Shown here: in pieces, positions 22,342 to 32,047 of the stretch
Layout of the letters: each line of letters begins with the position of its first letter
Position numbering within the stretch: position 1 is the stretch's first letter
Assembly (NCBI GenBank): GCA_018350325.1
Contig: JAEVLN010000004.1
Span: 1,550,001 to 1,614,000, forward strand
Length of the DNA stretch: 64,000 bases
Source of the DNA: Globodera rostochiensis
Taxonomy: Eukaryota > Nematoda > Chromadorea > Rhabditida > Heteroderidae
Direction: 5' to 3'
Translations under genes and position numbers: made by a program
Notes under the pieces: generated by a model
Told to the model about the DNA's origin: nothing
The model's input: only the letters and a program-made list of their open reading frames with translations
Database searches by the model: none

Positions 22342-25153
22342 TCATGCATTTGATGCCATTACTGCTCCATTTCCTTCTCCGTCCGACGCTGTGTTTGCCC
22401 TCTGTTCGTTTTGTTCTTTCCCCACCACCACCAACTCGTCATGGGGGAGGGCCCAGTCGGGCAGTGGCGCCTCATAGGACCATCCTTCGCCGGAGTATCG
22501 TCGACAGTGCAACGCCATCAGCCAATCACTGGAACAAAAAGTCATGAATAAGAGCCATTCTTTGAAATGTTTTATAATATTGCCAGGACTTTTGTGGGCC
22601 CACAGCAATCGAAAGTGATCGATTGTACAAAAAAGTAAGATTGGGGGTTCGACTTATTATATATTCTTCCACTCGCCTCTTCTGCAATTCGCGTTTGCTT
22701 AGCACCGAACAATGCCAACAGAGCGGGTCCCAACTCGGCATTTTCTCCAACGAAGCACCAAAATTCGTCAGGTCGAACTCCTCCACCTCACACTTCAAGG
22801 AGTTGGACGGGTATATACCCTGAAGCCAACCCCCCTCCCCTTGCCCACAAACGTACAAACTCATCCTCCCCGGTCTGCCTAAGGCGTTGTTCGTAGTCCG
22901 GGTCCTGTTCCAGTATCCACCGGTCTTTTGAGTGCGCCTTGCTGACGTCGGCTGCCAACTGTGTGCAGTGAGTGATTGGTTCAAATTAATCAATCATCGT
23001 GAAGTTCAAAAAAAGTTCACCTGTTCCAGTGTCCGCTCGCCATAGTTGGCACTTTTGCCCTTCTCCGGCCCCCAGATGTTGTCGTTGTACAGTTGATCAC
23101 CAACTATTGGGTGGCCAAGAAATTGGAGATGTATACGAATCTGATGGGTGCGGCCCGTCTCTATGATGCAGTTGACCAATGAGGTATTCTCCGCCGGCAA
23201 ATAGCGCAACAAGCTGAAACAGTTTTTGTGCCATAAATGAGCAAAACCCATCAAAAACGGTCCAATCAATTTTCTTCCATGGAAAACTTCCACCTGAACT
23301 TGCTGAACGCCTCTTGTCCGTCCGGCCGAACGCAACGAATGCCCATGCTGTGACAAAGCACTCCAATTCGGGCATCGCAAATCATTTCTTCACTAAAAAA
23401 AAGGGCAAAATTTTTAAAATTTTTCACGCAATAACAAACACTTACTCCGGGAATTTGCCCTCCACTTTGCATACATATTCCTTCAACATTTTACGGGTGC
23501 GCATGTTTTTTTTGAACTAAAATAAAATTTGGTGTTTTTTCTGGAAATCCGTTTTCATTTTGACAAAACAAACAAATTCTATCGTCCCCCCCCCCATTTT
23601 CCGCTTCTTACCTCCGAGTCGAACTGCTCGTTCTTGGCGAACATCAACACGCCGGTGGTGGTCCGGTCCAACCTGTACAAGCATGTCAACCGCTTGTCTT
23701 CACGTCCGTATTCGCGTTGTAACAGTCCCAGCACGGAGTGCACAGAGTAATTGCCACATGAAAAGATGGATACAGTTTTTAATCCATTTTTAAAAAACAC
23801 TTACAAGGGTGGACAGGCAGTCCAGCCGGCTTGTTCAGCACCAACAAATCGTCAGTTTCGGCCAGTATTTGGATAGGCAAGTCGGGAATTTCGTTCTCAT
23901 GCTGAAAAAAACGTACAGATCTTTGAAAACAAAAAGTCGTTGATGGGTTTGATGATTTTTTTCCTAAGCTATAAAAACAAAAAATTTCCAGAAGAAACCT
24001 CCATCATACAAACAAAAATCCGACTAAATTTTTTTAAATTGAAATTTTTCCCGGTATCAACAGTGTCGAACCCTGTGATTGATGTGCATGAAAAACTCGT
24101 TATCGCGAAGACGATGGTCGGGACTCAGAATTGCGCGATTGTTAATAAAAATGCGACCCTTACGACAGGCGGCTTTCTGAAAAAAGAAGAAGATTTTCTT
24201 TTTAAATGAAAAAACAAAATTTAAAAAAATTAAAAAAACCGCGTAAAGTGGATGAAGCAATGTGCTGAACTCGGTGGCATACACTTCGCCCACCGTTTTG
24301 CCCACCCATCGCCGCTTTGTGTAGCCGCAAAGAATGCCCCTTAAATATTTCTTTATTTTTGAGCCTAAACTTGAGTCTCAGTAGGAGCAACTCGAAAAAA
24401 TCGCGGCATAAATTTCACCGATCGAATCACTAAAAAGTCCCAAAAATCTCGGTAAAATTTAGTCTCGATCGGTCCAGGCTCTAATGATAATTACGTTAAT
24501 TAAACGTACCAATACGGTTGCAGATTGCGAATGCCTGCAAAAAAAAACTCAAATTTTAAACAGCAATTAAATTTAATACTGTAAAAAAATTCATTATCGC
24601 GGTACTAATTGAGTTTGTATCTCCATCCCCCTTTTGGGTAATTTTTTTGCTTTTTTTTTTGTCCAAAACATTCTACTATGTATGCTTTAAAGGTAGCCAA
24701 AAAGCACATAAACCTTTTTATGTCTCAAGTATCAGATTCAAATTTTGTGACACAAAAATTGGGAATCAAATTCAATTAAAGTATCCCGACGGATGGCCTC
24801 CACACTCCCACCATTCTTCACAGTCAGCTTCAAGTTCTTTGGCGGTCTGAACAGACTGCTCATCTCCGCCTGCTGCTGAGCGCCTCCGCCGTTCTCCAAC
24901 CAGTTCGGCAAACGCTTTGCCCGCTTCCTTTTCTTATTATTATTCGTTCCAACAATTGACGCCCTTTTTGCCTCTTTTTGTTCGGTGTCTGATTCAATTT
25001 TTGCTGGTCGAGTTCGCTTTGTTGCCGTGTGCTGAAAAGAAAAATTGTAGCAATTTTTTTTTTTTGTGGCTTCAAAAAACCCCCATTTAGCCACAACCTC
25101 TCGTTTTGTAGTCTGTTCACGAGCTGCTGAAGCTGTAGATGCAGTTAAGTCCA
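22342..25153 (-). CDS. RluA-family pseudouridine synthase, RPUSD2/PUS9 type
   Basis: A tRNA or mRNA pseudouridylase. The start is ATG at 25153 ([19 protein letters not shown]), with a basic nuclear-localisation-like N-terminus, then GIRNLQPYW and [20 protein letters not shown], which match the human RPUSD2 segment before the catalytic domain. The substrate-contact part has [20 protein letters not shown]. The catalytic motif reads [16 protein letters not shown] with the essential Asp of RLD; Tyr replaces the usual His before it. The second signature is [20 protein letters not shown]. The C-terminal extension DPLCWHC and [13 protein letters not shown] matches RPUSD2 (DPLCAEC, MPAWA), which separates it from RPUSD1/3/4. 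About ten short exons; stop at 22342-22344. The 5' end is divergent from the BACK-SPRY gene. Confidence 0.92.
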
Positions 25154-25499
25154 TTATTATTCGACGACATAATTTTTGGCACAAAATAAATAGTAAAAAC
25201 ACCGGCAGTGAATTTTTTCTGATGAAATTGTCAATTTTTAGGGCTGTGACTTCCGATGCGATTAACAGGCTACATACCAATCGATAGCTACCCCTAGAAA
25301 ACATTATAAGCCATGCCCAAATCTTGCTTATAAGCTTAGCATTTTCACATTTTTAATGCATATTTCAGCTAAAATGAGCACCCAGGGGGTCCACTCTAGA
25401 GTGCGGCGAAGGGGGGGGGTAAATTAGTGTAACTGATTTTTAATCCTAAATTAATTTTTTATTGTCTTTTTTTAAAAAAACCACGATTAATTATTTCGG
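25154..25499. other. Divergent spacer between pseudouridine synthase and BACK-SPRY gene
   Basis: No gene found. Any missing 5' exon of the BACK-SPRY gene would have to lie here or overlap the opposite-strand gene. I found no BTB-like coding sequence. A nine-G run lies near 25,411. Confidence 0.45.
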
Positions 25500-27849
25500 G
25501 ACTTTGCTCGCCGTTGTTTGGAGCACATCGATGAAAATGCGGGCGCTTTGATCCTCTCGGAAGAGTTTTTGCAAATTGACCACAAATTATTGTGCGAGAT
25601 TCTGGACCGTGACGAACTGTGCATCAGCGAAGAAATTGCAATTTGGAATGCCGTAATTCGACGCGATATTAATTAATTAATTGTTTTCAATTAATTAATT
25701 GTTTTCAATTAAATAAGGCACTTCGCTGGGCGGACGAAAACAGCAGTCAAAATGGGAAAGAGCCTTTGGCAGCGAATAGACGCGCAATGCTCGGCCCGGC
25801 ACGTTTCAAAATTCGTTTTCCGCTTATTTCACAAGAGGACTTTTCTGACAATATTGGTTGGCACCTTTTTGGGGACCCTCTTTCATTTCTTTTTTGGGTT
25901 TAAAATATTTTCTGACAGTTCCGTCCGGAGTTTTGACGGATGCCGAGCTGGTCAGCATTTTGCTGCACTATTCTCGTCCGGACCGCGCTTGGCCCGAGCC
26001 TTACCAGCTGCAATTCTCAACTAATGGACGTTCCGCGCCCAAATTCGGTGGTACCTTTTGATACCGGCGAGATTAAAAATTCTCGAATCCGGTAGGTCAA
26101 AATTCCCGAAACCGGCTTATCGATTTTAAAAACCGGTTTGCATAAAATAAGCTCCGGTTTCATGCCCCCCGTTCTAATAAGCCTAGCTGATGCTGATTCT
26201 GCGTTGAGAAACATTTTGTCTTTTCACTAGGGTCCGGTCCCAAAAAACAGATTTTCCAGGACTCCTGATCCGGGGTATCCAGGTATTTTCGTCGAGTCCC
26301 CAGCATCAGGGTATCCTGGAAACAAGGATTTTTAATCCTGATAAGTCCAAAACCAGGTCATTTCCAAAATCCTAATCCAGGTAGCGTCAAACCGATTTCG
26401 GGAATTTTGACCTAACGGATTCGAGAATCCTTTTTAAATAAGTTTAATATTTTGAAAATAAAATAAAATATTCCCTTAGGGCCTACACTTCAAAATCGAT
26501 GGGATTCCGCTGCATGTCACCGGGACCTGACGCTCATTGAGCCCGATCGATTGATTGTTCAAAATAATGGAAATACTTATGGTAAATTATTCTGTTAAAG
26601 TGATTTGAATTAAAATGTTTATGTAAAGTTTCACAACATTTTTGCATTAACCTTCTTTTCAGGGAGTCGCTCTGTCCTCGCTGAACGGCCAATTCCTAGA
26701 AAGGGCATTTTCTACTACGAAATGACCATCTTAAAGCAAGTAGGAATAGAGTAAGTTAAATAAATAAATAATACCGTATTCACTTTTTTAATTACCCATG
26801 GGTAATTATTTTTCAACCCTCTCCTAGAGTGGGTAATAATTAGAGAGTGGGTAATAATTAGAGAGTGGGTAATAAATTAGAGAGTGGGTAATTATTTTTC
26901 AACCCTCTCCTAGAGTGGGTAATAATTAGAGAGTGGGTAATTATTTTTCAACCCTCTCCTAGAGTGGGTAATAAATTAGAGAGTGGGTAATTATTTTTCA
27001 ACCCTCTCCTAGAGTGGGTAATAATTAGAGAGTGGGTAATAATTAGAGAGTGGGTAATTATTTTTCAACCCTCTCCTAGAGTGGGTAATAATTAGAGAGT
27101 GGGTAATTATTTTTCAACCCTCTCCTAGAGTGGGTAATAATTAGAGAGTGGGTAATAATTAGAGAGTGGGTAATTATTTTTCAACCCTCTCCTAGAGTGG
27201 GTAATAATTAGAGAGTGGGTAATAATTAGATAATAAATTAGAGAGTGGGTAATTATTTTTCAACCCTCTCCTAGAGTGGGTAATAATTAGAGAGTGGGTA
27301 ATTATTTTTCAACCCTCTCCTAGAGTGGGTACTTATTAGAAGGTGGGTAATTAAAAGAGTGAATACGGTAGTTGACTTTCGAAATGCTTTAACAGCCTTT
27401 GTTCTATAAAAATGTTATTTAGAACTGTTTTCATTGGCCTTGCGCCAAAACAAATGCGATGGGACAAATGTGTTGGATATTTCAAAGGCACCGCATACCA
27501 AAGCAATGGATATTTTTGGGGCCACGAGATTGAGGGATGTTCCCACTGGAATGGACGTCCCGTCATCGGAAAAAAGCCCGAATTTGCGAAAGGTGACGTC
27601 ATCGGTTGTGGCGTCAATTTGGCAACTCGCCAAATCATTTACACAAAAAATGGACACCGTTTGGGTGAGAACAATAAAAAATTGGACAATTTTAAATTAT
27701 TTGCGTTATTTTTCCCAGAAACTGCCGGTTTGTTTGTTGACTCTGCCGCCGATTTGTTTCCGTGCGTAACGTTGGCAGCCGTTGGCGAAAAAATGGAAAC
27801 GAATTTTGGACCGAATTTCAAATTCAACATTGCCGCCGATGGCATTTAG
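25500..27849 (+). CDS. BTB/BACK fragment joined to a SPRYSEC-like SPRY domain
   Basis: Two unrelated modules appear spliced into one reading frame. The first exons encode a BACK domain of the BTBD1/2/3/6 type: [80 protein letters not shown]. Exon ending at 26050 (GTACCT donor) joins in phase to the exon at 26480, giving [20 protein letters not shown]. The rest is a SPRY/B30.2 domain (26480-26581, 26663-26750, 27423-27664, 27719-27849) with [78 protein letters not shown] and [15 protein letters not shown]. No BTB domain, signal peptide, start codon or PHR domain was found. No AG acceptor precedes the first BACK block at about 25,500. It may be a 5'-truncated gene or a pseudogene; the SPRY part looks intact. 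Confidence 0.72.
26079..26429. mobile_element. Foldback/MITE-like element in BACK-SPRY intron
   Basis: Imperfect terminal inverted repeats of about 36-39 bp: ATTCTCGAATCCGGTAGGTC with AAATTCCCGAAACCGG on the left and the complementary ATTTCGGGAATTTTGACC with GATTCGAGAAT on the right. The interior has further CCGGTTT/AAACCGG and GGGTATCC motifs. No coding capacity. It fills most of the intron joining the BACK and SPRY exons. Confidence 0.75.
26772..27370. mobile_element. 598 bp TA-flanked inverted-repeat element with internal satellite
   Basis: The left end TACCGTATTCACTTTTTTAA and the right end TTAAAAGAGTGAATACGGTA are inverse complements with one mismatch over about 26 bp when the adjoining ATTACCC/GGGTAAT is included. 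The terminal TA may be the duplicated target, as in Tc1/mariner MITEs. The interior (about 26,820-27,345) is a tandem array of GTGGGTAATTATTTTTCAAC, CCTCTCCTAGAGTGGGTAAT and AATTAGAGA subunits in varying order. Located in an intron of the SPRY domain. Confidence 0.85.
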
Positions 27850-28498
27850 AAACTGAAATGGACGATTTATGGAATTTTGCTGTTGAGCGGTTTTGGTCGT
27901 TTTATGATTATTTTTTTCTTTGTCGATCAAAACATTTATCAATAAAATTTTGTTTTCAAATTTGTCACGTCACTTCGCGAAAAAAATCATACAAAAGTTA
28001 AACCTAGAAAACGTGGAAAAAACGTGGCAAAGAACCCCAAAACGTAGTAAATCCCACGTTTCCGGGGATCGAGGAGCAACCCTATTTTTTAGGCCAAAAT
28101 TGGTTTTTGAAAATTTTTGACTCAATTGAAATGTCCAGTGTTGAAATGTCGGGTCACCTAACAATTGTAATAGAAAAATTAATAAAGACTGACATATTTT
28201 AAGGTTTTTACGCATAAATTGGCTGGATTTGGTCAGTTTAAGCACATTTTTTAGTCCCTATTTTGGGGGGTTTTTAGTCCCTATTATATGTCCCAATTTC
28301 ACATTTTTTAATCCCTAAAAATCCGGGCCCTAAATACTTATAAGGTGGGAACCCCCTCTGATCTATTAGCATCAAATTAGCCTGGCTTAATTTGTACTTC
28401 TTTTGGTACCATTCAAAGCTTCGCGATTATTTATACGAAGGCCAATTAGTTTAATCATAATGGGAATGTTTGATGTGACAGTGATTTGATTTGGCCAT
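27850..28498. other. Convergent intergenic region
   Basis: 3' sides of the SPRY gene and the CNRIP1-like gene. Contains repeated TTTTAGTCCCTATT phrases near 28,245-28,310. No gene seen. Confidence 0.5.
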
Positions 28499-29650
28499 TT
28501 AACGCAATGTTTCGTCGACCACCAGCACTTGGCCGGTTGGGTCCAGTTCGCATGCCCAGCACAGCGCCTCCAGCCGATGGCCCATGCCGGCATGGCCATC
28601 GTCACGGGCATAAAATTTTGTCTGCAACTTTCTGTTCAGCGTTTTGCCAGGGCCCTGTTAATAATAATTTTAAAAAAATGTTTGAAATAAAAAAAACAAA
28701 AAAAAAATTGGCTTTGGTACCGACAGGACGAAGAGAATGTCTTGCCGTATTCCCTTCCGTGACGGGTCAATTCCGGTTGTGTTCCACATTGCTGTGTATT
28801 CACCAGCACAATTGGAAATCGGCTCCGTGACCAGCTCCAAATCGCTGCCGCCAATGTGAAGGGATCTAAAAATTAAACAAAATAATTTTAAATATTCATT
28901 TAAATAAATATAAATTAAAAATAACTGACAGAAAATCTTGGTGAGGCTTGCACTGCATGCTCACTTTGTATTTGCAATTTGAATGCAGCTTCAGCGTGCG
29001 CTGCGAGGTGGAGAAGCGACTGCCGTCCTGCTTGAACATGATCGGCATGCCATGCTCTGCGTCGCTAATCAAATTTTGTTTTAATAATTAAAATAAAAAT
29101 GCTTAATTCATCCCTCGACGGTTCGTCTCCAATTCTGACCCTCGACATGCCACGATCCCTGGACAAGCCACCCGTACGATACGATAAATATCGCAATACT
29201 ATCGATCGAAAAAAATCTTAAATTTCGATACGATAATTTATCGAAATATCGAATCGTTATCGATCGAAGCCATTTGTCGAGCACTAACCCCGACCTCTCC
29301 CCCAAAGGGTCGTCGGTGGTGATCAAACCGTACAAATTATTATTTGCAAATTTGGCCAACCTAATGCTGATATTCAACTTGAAATGGCTGCTGTTGTTTG
29401 CCGACATGGCAATTGCCCCGCCAGCGTTCTGTTGGCCATCAGCAACGGTCATTTCTGTTCCAGCAGCACCGGCAAGTCCAACAGAGCGTTTGGCGCTCAA
29501 CGACAATTTTGGATGAATTGTGTGGCCAATGCCAACGGTTGCGCCACCACGTGGGCCGCCAACGCTCGCTGCTATCAAAGGGTTTGGCTTTGCTGCGGAC
29601 GCCGGCGTGGGAACGTCGCCGGAGGGCATTAACACACCGCCGGAGGCCAT
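28499..29650 (-). CDS. CB1 cannabinoid receptor-interacting protein 1 (CNRIP1) homologue
   Basis: CNRIP1 is a small cytosolic beta-rich protein that binds the cannabinoid receptor C-terminus in vertebrates; nematodes lack that receptor, so its partner here is unknown. Coding exons (minus) include KLNISIRLAKFANNN, then DAEHGMPIMFKQDGSRF and TLKLHSNCKYKVSMQCKP, then LHIGGSDLELVTEPISNCAG and RKGIRQDILFVLS, then KLQTKFYARDDGHAGMGHRL. They align in order with human [64 protein letters not shown] and [20 protein letters not shown]. The last exon is 28499-28654 with TAA. The first exon, from ATG 29650, adds about 85 residues of Gly/Ala/Ser-rich sequence absent from vertebrate CNRIP1; a shorter internal start cannot be excluded. 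Confidence 0.85.
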
Positions 29651-32047
29651 GGCACGGCAGAGACGCAGAGAGGTCCACGGCGAGCGGTTAGGACAGAGTA
29701 AACGACAGAGAAAAATTGGCCAAAACGTGAACATAAATTGCAGACGAAATGTCTGTGCTTTGCTGGCTAATAAAAGAGGGCGGGGTGGGGGTGGGGGACC
29801 TGTCGAGACTGACGCCTATAAAATGAAATATGTGCCAGCTTCAGTTTGAGTGGGACAAAACGGGCAAGCAACCGGAGGAGAGCTATCATGGGCTGGCCTG
29901 GCCTGGCCTGGCTTAGCTTGGCCTAGCGCCCGAGGGGCTTCAATGGTCTCTAATTTGGGGCCATTTGGGGTTAAGCCCATCTGTTGGCATTCGAAGAGCG
30001 GGGGGAGGGGGGGGGGTCGTTGGGGGGGGGAGAGGGGTTAAATGATGGACACGGCGGCGAAGCGGGGGCAAGAAATGTGTGGCGGGTGTGTGTCCTATTA
30101 CGACGATGTGGTGGAAGGGATAATTTCGTTTTCTTCTCCCCCCCCCCCCCCCCAGCAGCAGCAGCATAAAGCGGAGAGCAGTGAAAGCGGATGTGATGAA
30201 TCATCTCTGGTTGGTTCGTATGGCTTTGCCAATGAAAAATGAACCGGGGAGAGAAGCGATAAAGAGCCAAAAAATGTGTAAACGCTAAAAGTGCCAAAGA
30301 AAGAGCCGCCCGCCCGGCAGCAGCTGAACGCCCGCGGGGGCACTTGCGGAAGCCTAAACCACTCCCGCAAGATGCCGGCATCGGGATTAACAAATTTTTT
30401 TGGCATTTTGTCCCAGAATCGCGTTCACGGTGCGATCTAAAAATTCTTGAATATCGTCGGCGGGTTCAACAAAAACATGGACTTGTAAGGGCTGAACCCC
30501 CGGGGGGGGGCGGGGGGTGCTAAAGCCATGAATCGATAAAGACAGTCAAGGGCAGGCCAACATAAAGCCTGGATGGAAGTGAGATAAAGCATTGAAGAGC
30601 AAATGACAACGGCGTACGCCTGCTGATGGAACGTCGAGAGTTCCAGAAAAGCAAATCCAATGACCCCCCCCCCCTCGTCGAGAGTCGGCTCCTTCTTCGG
30701 GAGTGAATTTGCCCCCCCCCCACTTCCGTTGGTTGTTTTCCGCCTAATTGCCCACGAAGTTCAAAAGTTTTGGGCAATATACGGCTTTAAATGTGAAAGT
30801 GGTTACGAAATTTTTCAAGAAATTGGGGAGAAAAATGCAATTAGAGAAGGAGGAAAACATTGTGCCAAACGCGATTTAGCATTTTAGAATTAAATTTAAA
30901 TATTTTAATTAAATTTATATTAAATAAATAATATTGAGTGCTGCAAATAGCCAAATATTCTCAGAAAATGTTATGTTTCAGAAAGTGATGAATAATTTTG
31001 TTACAAAACATTGTTTTATTTTACACAATTGCCACCTTTTTGTATTTATTTGCCTTTCCATTAGAATTTTTGTCGCCGAGCAAACAAAAACAAACAAAAA
31101 ATAATAAAAAATATAAATAAATAAATAAATAATGTTGAGCTTTGAGAACAAAAGAAAAGAGACAAAACGCCGGGGGGGGGCATATTTTTACGTTCTGTTG
31201 TTGGGCGTGCGGTGAATGGATGAAAAAATTGTTGTTTTCGATTTTTCGCGTAAAATAAAGGACCTACCGAGTTGCACCTCCAAAAATGTTAAAGGCTTAC
31301 AAAAAACATTAAATTTGTTAAAAAATAACACAATAAAATCATTCCAATTTTGAATTGAAAGCGTCTTTTGCCAACAGATTCGTTCTTGAACTTCTTGAAC
31401 TTGTGTCTTGCATCTCAATGTGCCTTAGTCATGGCTCCTCGAACTGGAGTGAAGTGATCAAGATCCGGGGAACTGATCAAAGTTGGGATAAGTCCGGGTC
31501 GGGGATGAGGCCCAAATTATCATTGTTTGGGTCGGTGCTCTAGGGCATTGGCTCAATGCGTTGAGTGATCAGAAAAGTTTTTGCAGCTCCTTAAAACTGA
31601 ATCATGTTGGCAAAATTGGGACGCTGATCAGTGCAAATTGGTTGCTGGGCTTCTCCGATCAGTGAAGTGACGATGATCTGACATAAATATTAATTGTATT
31701 AAAATAAATATGTAATAATTTGGATGGGCTGACGAAATTTGTATAGCGGAAGGAAGCAAACGCTGCTCAACTACGTGTGCCATGATTTGTATGGGCATGG
31801 CATTTGGTGGTGGTGGTGCCATGCCCTTTCTTGGCACAGACAAATTTGTCAAATTTGCCACTGAAAATTTGTTTGATTGAAGAGACTCTCGGCACGTCAA
31901 TCGATCTGTGTCGATCGATATTCTTTTAAAATCATTTTAAACATTATTTATTTTATTAATTATTATTGTTGCAACAAATTCAACAACAACAAAACTTTCT
32001 GCTGCGAAACATTTTGCCAAAAAATGAAACAATAAAAACACATTTTT
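29651..32047. other. Divergent intergenic region with G/C runs
   Basis: 2.4 kb with no convincing gene. Holds a GGCCTG direct repeat (about 29,893-29,920), G runs at 30,000-30,035, a 16-C run at 30,139-30,154, C runs at 30,665 and 30,712, and AT-rich sequence from 30,890. A minus-strand open frame at 31,628-31,900 has no recognisable domain and was not called. Confidence 0.5.

Noticed and set aside
31628..31900. Minus-strand 90-residue open frame
   Set aside because: No recognisable domain, signal peptide or splice support; left uncalled.
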